Source: Fimbriimonadales bacterium (GTDB lineage: Bacteria; Armatimonadota; Fimbriimonadia; Fimbriimonadales; GBS-DC). From it: 64,000 bases of DNA. Location: the NCBI GenBank assembly GCA_026003075.1, contig BPGO01000001.1, positions 372,001 to 436,000 of the forward strand, read 5' to 3'. The notes below the pieces were generated by a model. It saw nothing but the letters and a program-made list of their open reading frames with translations, did not search any database and was not told the DNA's origin. The position numbers were made by a program, and so were the translations under genes. Shown here piece after piece: positions 16,345-24,620 of this stretch (its first letter is position 1; every line of letters begins with the position of its first letter).

Positions 16345-17244
16345 CTATAACTCGATGACCGCAGGCGACCAGCCCAGTTCGCAAAGCGTCTTGAGGTAGT
16401 CCTCCGGCGTGAGCGCGTCGGGCGGACGCCCCGTCAGCGCGACAATCACCCCCTCCATCACATTCGTCGCGAAGGTCTCGCCCTCAATCACCGGGGTCGT
16501 GGTAATCACCCGCGCAGCACCCGCCCCACGCAGAAACTCGATATCCGCTTTGCGCACCGTGTTCGTAATCACGATCTTGCTTGGAATCTGGTCGGGCATA
16601 TATCGACGGATATAGTGCCAATCGCCTGCAATTACATCGGCTTCCATGAACAGTTTCTCGGCGCGTGGGGTGCGCTTCTCCTGTTTCTCGCCCGTCGGAT
16701 AGAACCACTGGAACGGCAACTGGGTGATTATCGGGAGCAGCACCCGCCCCAGAATCTCTACGGTGCGGTAGGAGCGTATCGGGATAGGCAAGCCGACCGC
16801 GAACACGAGGTCGCCGTAAATCACGCGCTTGGCGAGGTGTGCCAGTTCCTGCGCCATGCCGAACCGATCGACCGCCGCCACCAGCAATACCGTCGCCCGC
16901 GAGAAATCCAGCACGCGATGCTCTTGGATCCAGCGCAGCGCCTCGCGCTCCAGCGTGTTCTTGAGACCACTGCCATCGACCACAGGCGTCTTTCGGGCGA
17001 CCGAGACCAACTTCTGAATCGATCGGAAGGTATAGCGGCGATTGCCGACCCAGATGTGCAAATCGGCGCCGCCGATTCCCAGCGCGTCGACTTTGCCGTC
17101 CAGCTCGGCAAACATCTGCTGGAATCGGCGCAAGTCGCCATCCGTGCCGATACGCTCAATCAGAAACGGCTCACCTGCAATTACGACCTCACTACGCTTA
17201 TCGCGCTTCGAGGAGCCAAGACTCACCGAGACGATATGTTTCAC
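16345..17244 (-). CDS. Conserved protein annotated elsewhere as quinate 5-dehydrogenase-like
   Basis: 299-aa protein. The start MKHIVSVSLGSSKRDKRSEV and the stretch IGTDGDLRRFQQMFAELDGK match, from memory, a family labelled quinate 5-dehydrogenase in thermophilic Firmicutes. Later blocks are DALGIGGADLHIWVG and TTTPVIEGETFATNVMEGVI. I see no shikimate-dehydrogenase catalytic motif, so the enzymatic label is doubtful. The start overlaps the prs stop by 4 nt. Being cotranscribed with glmU and prs suggests a core role, perhaps linked to nucleotide sugars, but this is only context. Confidence 0.7.
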   Translation of the reverse strand: MKHIVSVSLGSSKRDKRSEVVIAGEPFLIERIGTDGDLRRFQQMFAELDGKVDALGIGGADLHIWVGNRRYTFRSIQKLVSVARKTPVVDGSGLKNTLEREALRWIQEHRVLDFSRATVLLVAAVDRFGMAQELAHLAKRVIYGDLVFAVGLPIPIRSYRTVEILGRVLLPIITQLPFQWFYPTGEKQEKRTPRAEKLFMEADVIAGDWHYIRRYMPDQIPSKIVITNTVRKADIEFLRGAGAARVITTTPVIEGETFATNVMEGVIVALTGRPPDALTPEDYLKTLCELGWSPAVIEL

Positions 17245-18200
17245 CGATAGTCTTTGAACAGTTCGCTGACCGATTCGTCGTTGTGGATGCGCTTGATGGC
17301 TTCAGCAAGGAGCGGCGCGACCGACAGACGCACGAGCTTATCGAATTGCTTGTGCGGTGGCACGGGGATTGTGTCGGTGCAGATGACCTTCTCGATGGGC
17401 GATTCGGCGAGGCGTTGCGAGGCGCTGCCCGAAAACACAGGGTGGGTGCAAGCAGCGATCACGCTCGTTGCGCCACGCTTCAACAGCGCCTCGGCTCCCT
17501 GCACGACTGAGCCGCCTGTGTCGATCATGTCGTCGATCATAATCGCGATACGCCCTTGCACATCGCCGATAATCTCCATCACCTCCACCTTGTTCGGTTC
17601 GGGGCGGCGTTTGGCGATGATGGCAAGAGGCGCATCTAATGCTTCTGCAAGCGATCGGGCACGAGGCACACCTGCCACATCGGGCGAGACCACCACGATG
17701 TTTTGTTCCTGATAGCCCTGCGAGATTAGGTACTCGGCGATAATCGGTCCCGCGTAAAGATGGTCGACGGGGATGTCGAAAAAGCCCTGAATCTGCTCGG
17801 CATGCAGGTCTACCGCGATCACGCGCGTCGCACCCGCTTGGGTAATCAGATCGGCAACCAATCGTGCGGTAATCGGTTCTCGGGGCTTGATTTTCTTGTC
17901 CTGACGGGCATAACCGTAGTACGGGATCACGGCGGTAATGCGTCGCGCGGACGCCCGTCGGAAAGCGTCCAGCAGCACCAGCAGTTCCATCAGGTTGTCA
18001 TTCACGGGTGCGCAAGTGGGCTGCACAACAAACACATCCATCCCGCGCGCGCTCTCCAGCACCTGCACACGCACCTCGCCGTCGGCAAAGCGCGTGCAGA
18101 TCATTTTTCCCAGCGGTCGTCCTAAGTACGCGGCTATCCTCTCTGCCAGCTCGGGGTTGGCGTTGCCGCCAAACAAAAGAATTTCCTGCCCGTTGTTCAT
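17241..18200 (-). CDS. prs: Ribose-phosphate pyrophosphokinase
   Basis: 319-aa PRPP synthase, making phosphoribosyl pyrophosphate from ribose-5-phosphate and ATP for purine, pyrimidine, His, Trp and NAD synthesis. Seen: FGGNANPELAERIAAYLG near the N-terminus, FADGEVRVQV, YYGYARQDKKIKPREPI, and the PRPP-binding loop IMIDDMIDTGGS. Normal length. It overlaps glmU (18197-18200) and the next gene (17241-17244) by 4 nt each. The window also has PRPP users or their pathway enzymes (nadC, trpC, hisF, purM). Confidence 0.97.
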   Translation of the reverse strand: MNNGQEILLFGGNANPELAERIAAYLGRPLGKMICTRFADGEVRVQVLESARGMDVFVVQPTCAPVNDNLMELLVLLDAFRRASARRITAVIPYYGYARQDKKIKPREPITARLVADLITQAGATRVIAVDLHAEQIQGFFDIPVDHLYAGPIIAEYLISQGYQEQNIVVVSPDVAGVPRARSLAEALDAPLAIIAKRRPEPNKVEVMEIIGDVQGRIAIMIDDMIDTGGSVVQGAEALLKRGATSVIAACTHPVFSGSASQRLAESPIEKVICTDTIPVPPHKQFDKLVRLSVAPLLAEAIKRIHNDESVSELFKDYR

Positions 18201-19597
18201 GGTTCGGTACCTCCCGCGCTCTGTTTAGATTCGCGCCGTTTGCGCACCCATCCTGCCTTAACCGTTTGATAACATCGAGCAATTGCCAGCGATTCGGGGG
18301 GCACATCGTCGGTAATCGGGCTTGCCGCGGCGATGTAGGCGCCGTCGCCGATTGTGACGGGGGCAATGAGCGTCGCGTGCGACCCCACAAACACGCCATC
18401 GCCTATCACAGTGCGATGCTTGCGTTCGCCGTCGTAGTTGCAGGTGATCGTACCCGCGCCGATATTAGTATCCTTGCCAACCGTTGCGTCCCCCAGATAA
18501 GTCAGATGCAACACTTTCGTGCCTTCGCCAATCTCTACATTTTTAATTTCCACAAAGTCGCCCACGCGCACGCCCTTGTGGAGTACCGTCCCCGGTCGAA
18601 TGTGCGCAAACGGTCCCACCGAGACATCCGAATCAATGCGCGCCTGCACAAGATGCGAGCGGAACAGGTGGCAGCCATCTCCCACGGTACAGTCCTGTAG
18701 GTACAAATCGGGTCCGAGCGTGCAGCGCGCTCCAATGGTGGTATTTCCACGCAGGTGGGTGTTGGGTTCCACCACCGTATCGTGCCCGAGTTGCACGGTC
18801 GGCTCGATATAGGTCGTGGTGGGGTCGACAATCGTGACACCGTCCAAACAGAGCTGTTTGAGGATGCGCATGCGCAGGGCGTTGCCCGCCTGCGCAAGTT
18901 CCCAGCGGTTGTTCACACCGATCAGCAGCGTCGGGTCGGGAGACTGCCACGCCCCGATGCGTGCGCCCTGCTGTGCTAAAATACCAATCACATCGGTAAG
19001 ATAGTACTCCCCTTGGGCATTCTGATTGCTGAGGCGCGGCAAAGCATCGCGCAGGGCATCGGCACGGAAGCAATAGAACGAGGTGCAGACTTCGCGAATC
19101 GCTCTCTGCTCTGGCGAAGCGTCTTTTTCCTCGACGATGCCCACCACATTCCCGCTCGCATCGCGCAGGATACGCCCGTAGCCTGTCGGATCATCCAACA
19201 GCGCAGTGGCTAACACGCACGCGGACTGGGTGGCACAGGCCGTTTCATATAACGACTGGAACACTTGCGGGGTAATCAGGGGCGAGTCGCCCGCCGCGAT
19301 GAGAACATAATCAGCGTCGGGAGGAAGATACGGGATGGCTTGCAGCACGGCATGCCCTGTGCCCAGTTGCTCGGCTTGCAGCGCGTAGGTGTACCGCTCG
19401 CCTAATGCTTGTCGGACCGCTTCGGCGCCGTGCCCAACGACCACAATAATCTGCTCAACGCCAGCCCCCTCCAGCGCATGTAGCACATAGCGTGTAAGGG
19501 GTTGCCCTAATAGCGGGATAATCGCTTTGGGGCGCTCCGATTTCATGCGGGTTCCCTTGCCCGCCGCCATCACAATCGCCGTTCGCTTAGACGCCAT
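18197..19597 (-). CDS. glmU: Bifunctional GlmU (GlcNAc-1-P uridyltransferase and acetyltransferase)
   Basis: 466-aa enzyme making UDP-GlcNAc for peptidoglycan and LPS. The N-terminal uridyltransferase domain has VMAAGKGTRMKSERPK and later AAGDSPLITPQ and GEYYLTDVI. The C-terminal half is a left-handed beta-helix of hexapeptide repeats (VSVGPFAHIRPGTVLHKGV, IGAGTITCNYDGERKHRT). ATG 19597 lies 7 nt after GGGAGG; the longer frame has no support. First gene of a four-gene operon with prs. The promoter region also holds a 9-bp dyad and the divergent hsp20. Confidence 0.97.
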   Translation of the reverse strand: MASKRTAIVMAAGKGTRMKSERPKAIIPLLGQPLTRYVLHALEGAGVEQIIVVVGHGAEAVRQALGERYTYALQAEQLGTGHAVLQAIPYLPPDADYVLIAAGDSPLITPQVFQSLYETACATQSACVLATALLDDPTGYGRILRDASGNVVGIVEEKDASPEQRAIREVCTSFYCFRADALRDALPRLSNQNAQGEYYLTDVIGILAQQGARIGAWQSPDPTLLIGVNNRWELAQAGNALRMRILKQLCLDGVTIVDPTTTYIEPTVQLGHDTVVEPNTHLRGNTTIGARCTLGPDLYLQDCTVGDGCHLFRSHLVQARIDSDVSVGPFAHIRPGTVLHKGVRVGDFVEIKNVEIGEGTKVLHLTYLGDATVGKDTNIGAGTITCNYDGERKHRTVIGDGVFVGSHATLIAPVTIGDGAYIAAASPITDDVPPESLAIARCYQTVKAGWVRKRRESKQSAGGTEP

Positions 19598-19624
19598 GAT
19601 TCGCCTCCCAACCGCGGCGAAAGG

Positions 19625-19630
19625 ATTATA
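19625..19630 (-). promoter_or_regulatory. Predicted -10 of glmU-prs operon
   Basis: GGTATAAT on the minus strand, 27 nt before ATG 19597. Confidence 0.6.
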
Positions 19631-19635
19631 CCTAA

Positions 19636-19665
19636 TTGCCGAAATTCTGCCCGATTTTTCGGCAA
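19636..19665. promoter_or_regulatory. Inverted repeat upstream of glmU
   Basis: Perfect dyad TTGCCGAAA-N12-TTTCGGCAA (19636-19644, 19657-19665) directly upstream of the glmU -10, covering its -35 region. It could be a regulator site for glmU, or a transcript hairpin only if transcription enters from elsewhere. No T-tract follows. Confidence 0.45.
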
Positions 19666-19707
19666 CTGACCCCCAAATCGGGAACTTTTTGGCGCCTGAA
19701 TCGTAAA

Positions 19708-19728
19708 CTTGAGTGGAAGGCACTCAAG
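19708..19728 (+). promoter_or_regulatory. HAIR operator (HspR-type) upstream of hsp20
   Basis: CTTGAGT-N7-ACTCAAG (19708-19714, 19722-19728) matches the HspR-associated inverted repeat consensus exactly, 33 nt before the hsp20 start. It predicts repression of hsp20 by an HspR-type MerR-family regulator, relieved on heat shock. The regulator gene is not in this window. Confidence 0.85.
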
Positions 19729-19760
19729 AGACCTTCCAAAAACACACTTAGCAAGGAGGG

Positions 19761-20252
19761 ATGATGATGCGACTACCTGTACGACGCGAATCGGAGAATG
19801 CTGTGGTGCGATGGAATCCGTTCCGTGAGATGGAGCAGTTCCGACGCGAGATGGACGAACTGTTCGGTCGCTTCTTTGACTGGCGTCCCACCTTGGCGAC
19901 GGCTCAGGAGCTCGAGTTCTCGCCCATGCTGGATGTCTATGAGACGCCTGACGAGTTCGTGGTCTTCGTGACCGCGCCCGGCGTGTCGGAGAAAGACCTG
20001 CATGTGGAGATTTCGAACGGCACGCTGACGGTGTCGGGCGAGCGTAAGGCGTTGATTGAGGGCGAGAATGTGCAAGCGCACTATATCAGTCGCCTGGGCG
20101 GCTACGGCAAGTTCACGGTGCAGTACACCATCCCCACCGCGATCGACGAGAACAAAGTGAAAGCCGTCTACAAGAACGGCGTGTTGGAGGTGCGCTTGCC
20201 GAAAGCCGAGTCGGCGAAGCCGAAGACGGTCAAGGTGGAGTTCGAGAAATAA
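19761..20252 (+). CDS. Small heat-shock protein Hsp20
   Basis: 163-aa alpha-crystallin-family chaperone that holds unfolded proteins. The N-terminus is MRLPVRRESENAVVRWNPFR, then a helical segment with WNPFREMEQFRREMDELFGR. The alpha-crystallin domain spans about residues 50-150: MLDVYETPDEFVVFVTAPGV and VRLPKAESAKPKTVKVEFEK at the end. There are three ATGs in a row (19761, 19764, 19767) behind AAGGAGGG; the third has the best spacing, the first is used here. Monocistronic: HAIR operator before it, strong terminator after it. Confidence 0.95.
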   Translation: MMMRLPVRRESENAVVRWNPFREMEQFRREMDELFGRFFDWRPTLATAQELEFSPMLDVYETPDEFVVFVTAPGVSEKDLHVEISNGTLTVSGERKALIEGENVQAHYISRLGGYGKFTVQYTIPTAIDENKVKAVYKNGVLEVRLPKAESAKPKTVKVEFEK

Positions 20253-20270
20253 TCGAAGCACTTCCCCGTA

Positions 20271-20306
20271 CCCCCTCCCCCACGCAACAGGGGAGGGGGA
20301 TTATTC
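20271..20306 (+). terminator. Terminator of hsp20
   Basis: 10-bp perfect stem CCCCCTCCCC/GGGGAGGGGG (20271-20280, 20290-20299) with a 9-nt loop, followed by ATTATTC and further T-rich sequence. It lies 18 nt past the hsp20 stop. Confidence 0.8.
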
Positions 20307-20400
20307 TTTATCTCCCTGGTCAAAGCCTGCGAGCGCTGGTTGGGGATCCCGGCGTTGCACTTTGGGAATGCCGCACGCCTATTTATTCCTGCATATTGGG

Positions 20401-20406
20401 TATACT
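20401..20406 (+). promoter_or_regulatory. Predicted -10 of the winged-helix-like gene
   Basis: GGGTATACT, with 18 nt between the hexamer and ATG 20425, giving a leader of about 10-12 nt and no clear Shine-Dalgarno. Confidence 0.5.
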
Positions 20407-20424
20407 CTTGTGCGGGATAAGCCT

Positions 20425-22287
20425 ATGGTATCGACGGAAACCTCGACGCGGTTGGATTTGAACTATTTGGCGCGTGAAGTGTTGCAGGCGTTCATGCGAG
20501 AAGAGCCGATGCCCCTGCGCACGAACGAAATTCGCGAGCGCGTGGCGCATTTGGGGCTCAGTTCGGCTGAGTTGCGCGCCCTACTGCTCAATATGCCCGA
20601 GAAGTTTTTTCAAGAGGAGCGACGCTGGCAGCCGCTTTATCGCAAATCATCACGCCAGACGCCTACGCTGACACTGATCGAGCGCATCGTGCGAGCCGCC
20701 GGCGCCCCCGTATCGCGCACCGCAATCGCCTACGAACTGGGAGAGCGATACCGACGCTCCTACGAATACTATGAAACCATCCTGCCACAGATGGCACGCA
20801 ATGCCGAGACCCTCTTCATAACCTCCGACCACCAAATCGGCTTGCGCGAGTGGTTGTTCAACCCTGACTGGATTGAACCGATCCCCTATGAGTGGGAGCG
20901 TCCCGAAGAGCGGGAACGCGCCGTGCATGACGCCCTGTTCTATAACGACCTGAAATGGGACGAGGTGGAGCGGTATGTGCCACTGGGGCAAGGGCTGGAT
21001 TGGACACGCCCCGAAGCCGCGGTTCAGTTCCTGCAAAAGCTGGGCGAACCTGTGCCGAACCGCGTCATAGGGTTCCTCGGCTGGTACTTCACCCTCGATC
21101 CAGACCCGCGCTGGGTGTTCCCCTACGACGGCACTGCCCTATTCGAAGCGGTACTGAACTCAGGCGCGTATGTGTGGGGCAGCGACGGCAGCTGGTACCC
21201 CGCGGATATCGTCCAACAGTGGCTCACCAGCGCCAAAGCCCAGATTCAGGACTGGCTCCAGGCGATGCCGGCGGAGGAGACCCAGCCGCTGGAACTGCGC
21301 CCCGACGAAGTGGAACATATCGTCACGAACTTGCTCAAGGCGAAGGGCATCGCACGCGCCTCCAAACTTCTGGAGGAGCTGTTCGAAGTCACGCCCAAGA
21401 GCCGCACCTTCCGCGAAGACCTCGATACGCTGGTGAACGCGCTCTGGAGCGATGGACGGCTCCTCTGGTTCGGCTACGACCGCTTCGGACGCGAGACCGA
21501 TGTGCCCGAATATGTGCGCACGGTGCCGTCCGTGTTCGAGTTCCCTGAGCTGCCCGACATCCGAAACGAGAACGGTGAACGCTACGATGTGCTGATTGAC
21601 CCTGAAGGCTACCCTAAATCGCTGCGAGACGAGGTGCTGGATGTACGGGCACAAGATGTGTTGGACGAGGAAACGCCCGCCTACCCTGAGCAGATACCGA
21701 ACTCGCTGCGAATCGTGCTGCGTCCACCCCATAAAGATCTGGGCACAATCCCCATGTGCCAGATTCCGCTGGGATTCCTGCCCGACGAACCGCCCCTGCA
21801 GCAACTGACCTTCATCGACGAGAACGACCATGCTTACGAAGTGTGGCTGAACCACGAAACCCGCCTCATTTATGGGCTGTTCGATAAGTTCGCGGAGCTC
21901 GACCCGATTTCGGGGGCGATCTTCATCTTGGAGCGTACCGACCAACCCGATGTCTATCGCTTCCGCTACACGGGCGAGGTTGACCCCCTGCTGGCGATTT
22001 CGGCGTCACGCTACGAGCGGCTGCTCAATTTGCAGAGCCAAGCCGACGCCATGTCTACCTATCACCTGCTCATCGAACTCATGCGCGACCACCCGCGCGG
22101 CGCGGACTTTTTGACCCTGCACAACGAGCTCAACATCATTCGCCGCACACGCCGTGAGCGCACCGCGTCCGTGCTGAGCGCGTATCCGTGCTTTGAACTG
22201 CACCGCGGCTCGCCCGTGTGGCACCTCAAAGAAGAGGATATCGGCAAGCCCATCACGAAGAAGGCGCGCTCCTACCTACTGGAGTAG
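20425..22287 (+). CDS. Large conserved protein with winged-helix-like segments, function unknown
   Basis: 620-aa cytoplasmic protein without signal peptide or membrane helices. Three regions resemble winged-helix domains: residues about 10-70 (MPLRTNEIRERVAHLGLSSA), about 75-145 (APVSRTAIAYELGERYRRSY) and the C-terminal 90 residues (STYHLLIELMRDHPRGADFL, then RRTRRERTASVLSAYPCF). The last resembles HARE-type helix-turn-helix modules, which suggests nucleic-acid binding. The middle is acidic and unassigned. ATG 20425 is chosen because TATACT lies just upstream and the frame before it contains the promoter. It is followed after 3 nt by a coiled-coil zinc-ribbon protein, so the two may work together. 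I do not recognise a named family. Confidence 0.75.
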   Translation: MVSTETSTRLDLNYLAREVLQAFMREEPMPLRTNEIRERVAHLGLSSAELRALLLNMPEKFFQEERRWQPLYRKSSRQTPTLTLIERIVRAAGAPVSRTAIAYELGERYRRSYEYYETILPQMARNAETLFITSDHQIGLREWLFNPDWIEPIPYEWERPEERERAVHDALFYNDLKWDEVERYVPLGQGLDWTRPEAAVQFLQKLGEPVPNRVIGFLGWYFTLDPDPRWVFPYDGTALFEAVLNSGAYVWGSDGSWYPADIVQQWLTSAKAQIQDWLQAMPAEETQPLELRPDEVEHIVTNLLKAKGIARASKLLEELFEVTPKSRTFREDLDTLVNALWSDGRLLWFGYDRFGRETDVPEYVRTVPSVFEFPELPDIRNENGERYDVLIDPEGYPKSLRDEVLDVRAQDVLDEETPAYPEQIPNSLRIVLRPPHKDLGTIPMCQIPLGFLPDEPPLQQLTFIDENDHAYEVWLNHETRLIYGLFDKFAELDPISGAIFILERTDQPDVYRFRYTGEVDPLLAISASRYERLLNLQSQADAMSTYHLLIELMRDHPRGADFLTLHNELNIIRRTRRERTASVLSAYPCFELHRGSPVWHLKEEDIGKPITKKARSYLLE

Positions 22288-22290
22288 ACA

Positions 22291-23025
22291 ATGCATCCGC
22301 AGATGAGCCTGTTGCGCGACCTCCAGGCATTAGACCATTACATTGACCGCCTGCGGCGCGCGGTGGCGGAGCTGGACTCGGGCGAGCAGCTCCGCGCCAC
22401 CCTCGAACGCTCCCGCCAGCGGTTGGAACAAGTCAAAGTGCGCTATCAGGAACTGCACGCAATCGCCACCGACCAAGAGCTGCGCCTGCAAGCGTTCGAC
22501 GAAAGGTTGCGCCAAACGGAAGCCGACCTCTACTCCGGGCGTATTAAAAACCCGCGCGAACTGCAACTGCTCCAAGAAGAAATCGAGCAGGCAAAACGCA
22601 TGCGCGAAGAGATGGATGTCGAGATGCTCCGCGTGTGGGAACAGATGGAGACCATGAAGCACGACATCGACGAGGCGGAACGCGACCTCCAGCATGCTGA
22701 GCGGCTCTACGAAGCCCATGTAGAAGATTTTCGTCAGCGCAAAGCCGCCTTGGAATCGGAAATCGAGTACCACCTTAGCGAGCGTGCCGAACTCGTCGCG
22801 CAGATTGACCCCGAAGTGCTCGCACGATACGAACAACTGCGCCAGCGACTGGGCGGCACTGCGGTGGCAGTCGTGGAACAGAAAGCCTGCTCGGTCTGCC
22901 ATACCCTGCTAACACCCTACACCCTCAAACGCCTCCAGAACGAACATACCCTCATCACTTGCGAGAGTTGCGGCAGGTTGCTCTACGACCCCCTGCTGGC
23001 GCAAGACGAAACGCCGTCGGTATAA
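22291..23025 (+). CDS. Coiled-coil protein with C4 zinc ribbon (CT398/DUF164-like)
   Basis: 244-aa protein. Residues 1-190 form long coiled coils (for example ELQLLQEEIEQAKRMREEMD), ending in a C-terminal four-cysteine zinc ribbon: ACSVCHTLLTPYTLKRLQNE, then TCESCGRLLY. This is the architecture of the C4-type zinc-ribbon family (older name DUF164), a widespread bacterial family of nucleic-acid-associated function not well settled. It is in an operon with the winged-helix-like protein (3-nt gap). The trpC promoter is embedded in its stop codon. Confidence 0.85.
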   Translation: MHPQMSLLRDLQALDHYIDRLRRAVAELDSGEQLRATLERSRQRLEQVKVRYQELHAIATDQELRLQAFDERLRQTEADLYSGRIKNPRELQLLQEEIEQAKRMREEMDVEMLRVWEQMETMKHDIDEAERDLQHAERLYEAHVEDFRQRKAALESEIEYHLSERAELVAQIDPEVLARYEQLRQRLGGTAVAVVEQKACSVCHTLLTPYTLKRLQNEHTLITCESCGRLLYDPLLAQDETPSV

Positions 23026-23026
23026 T
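23021..23026 (+). promoter_or_regulatory. Predicted -10 of trpC (leaderless)
   Basis: GGTATAAT overlapping the stop codon of the previous gene. Exactly 7 nt separate TATAAT from the trpC GTG, so the mRNA should begin at or within a base of the start codon. Confidence 0.65.
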
Positions 23027-23033
23027 TGCACAT

Positions 23034-23825
23034 GTGACGATTCTGCAGCGCATTCTGGAGACGAAACGCGAGGAGATAGCGACGCGCAAGCGTACTCTCC
23101 CCCTGCCCGACTTGAAAGCGCGTCTCGCCGACACGCCCCCACCGCGAGGCTTCCATCAAGCGTTGCGTCGCACCTCGAACCCTATCGCCGTGATTGCAGA
23201 AATCAAGCGCGCCTCGCCCAGCAAAGGCGTAATCCGCTCGGATTTTGACCCCTGCGCCATCGCAGAGCGATACCACGAAGCAGGTGCAGACGCGCTGAGC
23301 GTGCTGACCGACGAACCTTTTTTTCAGGGCAAGCCAGAGTATCTCCGCCTCGCACGCGAGCGGACGCCCTTGCCCACCCTGCGCAAAGATTTTATCGTTG
23401 AGGAATACCAAGTCTACGAAAGCCGAGTGCTGGAAGCGGATGCCATTCTGCTCATCGTCGCCGCGTTGCCCGATCGTCGGCAGCTGCACGAATTGCGCCT
23501 AATCGCGGAATCGCTCGGAATGGATGCGCTGGTGGAGGTTCACGACGAGTGGGAACTGGAAACCGCTGTTGAATCGGGTGCGACGCTCGTCGGCGTGAAC
23601 AATCGCGACCTGCGCACCTTCGAGGTCTCGCTGGAGACCACTTTCCGCTTGCTCCGCTACTTCCCTGAAGGCGTCACGCGCGTGAGCGAGAGCGGTATCG
23701 AAACCCCAGAGCAGGTACGCCGCCTTTGGTCGGCAGGGGTGCATGCGCTGCTGGTGGGCGAAACGCTGATGCGCACGGACGACCCTGCAGCCGTCATCAG
23801 TGCTTGGATGGACGCCTGCCGATGA
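23034..23825 (+). CDS. trpC: Indole-3-glycerol phosphate synthase
   Basis: 263-aa TIM-barrel enzyme closing the indole ring in tryptophan synthesis. Seen: ILETKREEIATRKR at the N-terminus, VIAEIKRASPSKGVIR, ALSVLTDEPFFQGKPEYL, PTLRKDFIVEEYQVYESR, VGVNNRDLRTFEV and VSESGIETPEQVRRL. GTG 23034 fits the family N-terminus and the promoter; the open frame before it is inside the zinc-ribbon gene. The next gene overlaps its stop by 4 nt. No other trp genes are in the window. Confidence 0.96.
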   Translation: MTILQRILETKREEIATRKRTLPLPDLKARLADTPPPRGFHQALRRTSNPIAVIAEIKRASPSKGVIRSDFDPCAIAERYHEAGADALSVLTDEPFFQGKPEYLRLARERTPLPTLRKDFIVEEYQVYESRVLEADAILLIVAALPDRRQLHELRLIAESLGMDALVEVHDEWELETAVESGATLVGVNNRDLRTFEVSLETTFRLLRYFPEGVTRVSESGIETPEQVRRLWSAGVHALLVGETLMRTDDPAAVISAWMDACR

Positions 23826-24565
23826 GAATCGCCCTGCTCCATACCAACGATGCCCACAACCGCTGGAACGAGGCGTTCGTGCGCACCCTGCGTGAACTCA
23901 AGGCGCACCACCACGCCCTGCTGCTCGACTCAGGCGATTGTATTCGCTCGGGCAACCTCGGTATCCCTCTTCGCCCAGAGCCAGCATGGGAGTGGATGCG
24001 CCAGGCGGGCTACGACGCCGCGACGATAGGCAATCGCGAGTTCCATATCACGCCGAGCGGCTTTCTGGCGAAAACGCGTGGTGCGCCCTGCACGCTCCTA
24101 TGCGCCAATATCCGCACGAAACAGCCGGAGACGCCGCTGCCCGTACAACCCGTCTGGCAGACGATACATCAGGGCTTGCGCATCGCCGTCATCGGGCTAA
24201 CCGTCCCAATGGTAACGCCGCGCATGAAGACCGCCCCATTAAGTGCGTACCTGTTCGAATCGCCCATCGAAACCGCGAAGCAGTGGATAGAACGCCTGCG
24301 CCGTGAAACCGATTTGCTGATCGCGCTCACCCACATCGGCATCGCGCAAGACCGCCTGCTGGCGGCGGCATGTCCAGAACTGGATGTGATTTTAGGGGGA
24401 CATTCGCATACGCCCATTAACCCGCCTGAACAGATTAGCGGCGTTTGGATTAGCCAATCGCCACCATTTTGCAAAGGCGCGACACTCCTCCACCTAACTC
24501 AACACGAAACACGCTGGGTTGTCGAAGAGGCACAGGTTATCGCCTTTGGTGGAGAAACACCTTAG
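23822..24565 (+). CDS. Metallophosphatase (5'-nucleotidase catalytic-domain type)
   Basis: 247-aa calcineurin-like phosphoesterase equal to the N-terminal catalytic half of UshA-type 5'-nucleotidases. Metal-site motifs are LLHTNDAHN, LLDSGDCI, ALTHIG and VILGGHSHTPINPPE. The usual GNHE motif reads GNREF: the catalytic His is replaced by Arg (codon CGC), which may lower or alter activity. No signal peptide and no 5'-nucleotidase C-terminal domain; a separate gene for such a domain is at 37791. ATG 23822 overlaps the trpC stop (ATGA). The substrate is unknown. Confidence 0.85.
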   Translation: MRIALLHTNDAHNRWNEAFVRTLRELKAHHHALLLDSGDCIRSGNLGIPLRPEPAWEWMRQAGYDAATIGNREFHITPSGFLAKTRGAPCTLLCANIRTKQPETPLPVQPVWQTIHQGLRIAVIGLTVPMVTPRMKTAPLSAYLFESPIETAKQWIERLRRETDLLIALTHIGIAQDRLLAAACPELDVILGGHSHTPINPPEQISGVWISQSPPFCKGATLLHLTQHETRWVVEEAQVIAFGGETP

Positions 24566-24594
24566 ACCGATTTACGCGCCCGTACCCCATACGG

Positions 24595-24600
24595 TATAAT
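24595..24600 (+). promoter_or_regulatory. Predicted -10 of the M48 lipoprotein gene
   Basis: GGTATAAT, followed by AGGAGG at 24609-24614 and ATG 24621, a normal short leader. The promoter and ribosome site look intact although the gene behind them is broken. Confidence 0.6.
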
Positions 24601-24620
24601 ACCCCTGCAGGAGGTATACG

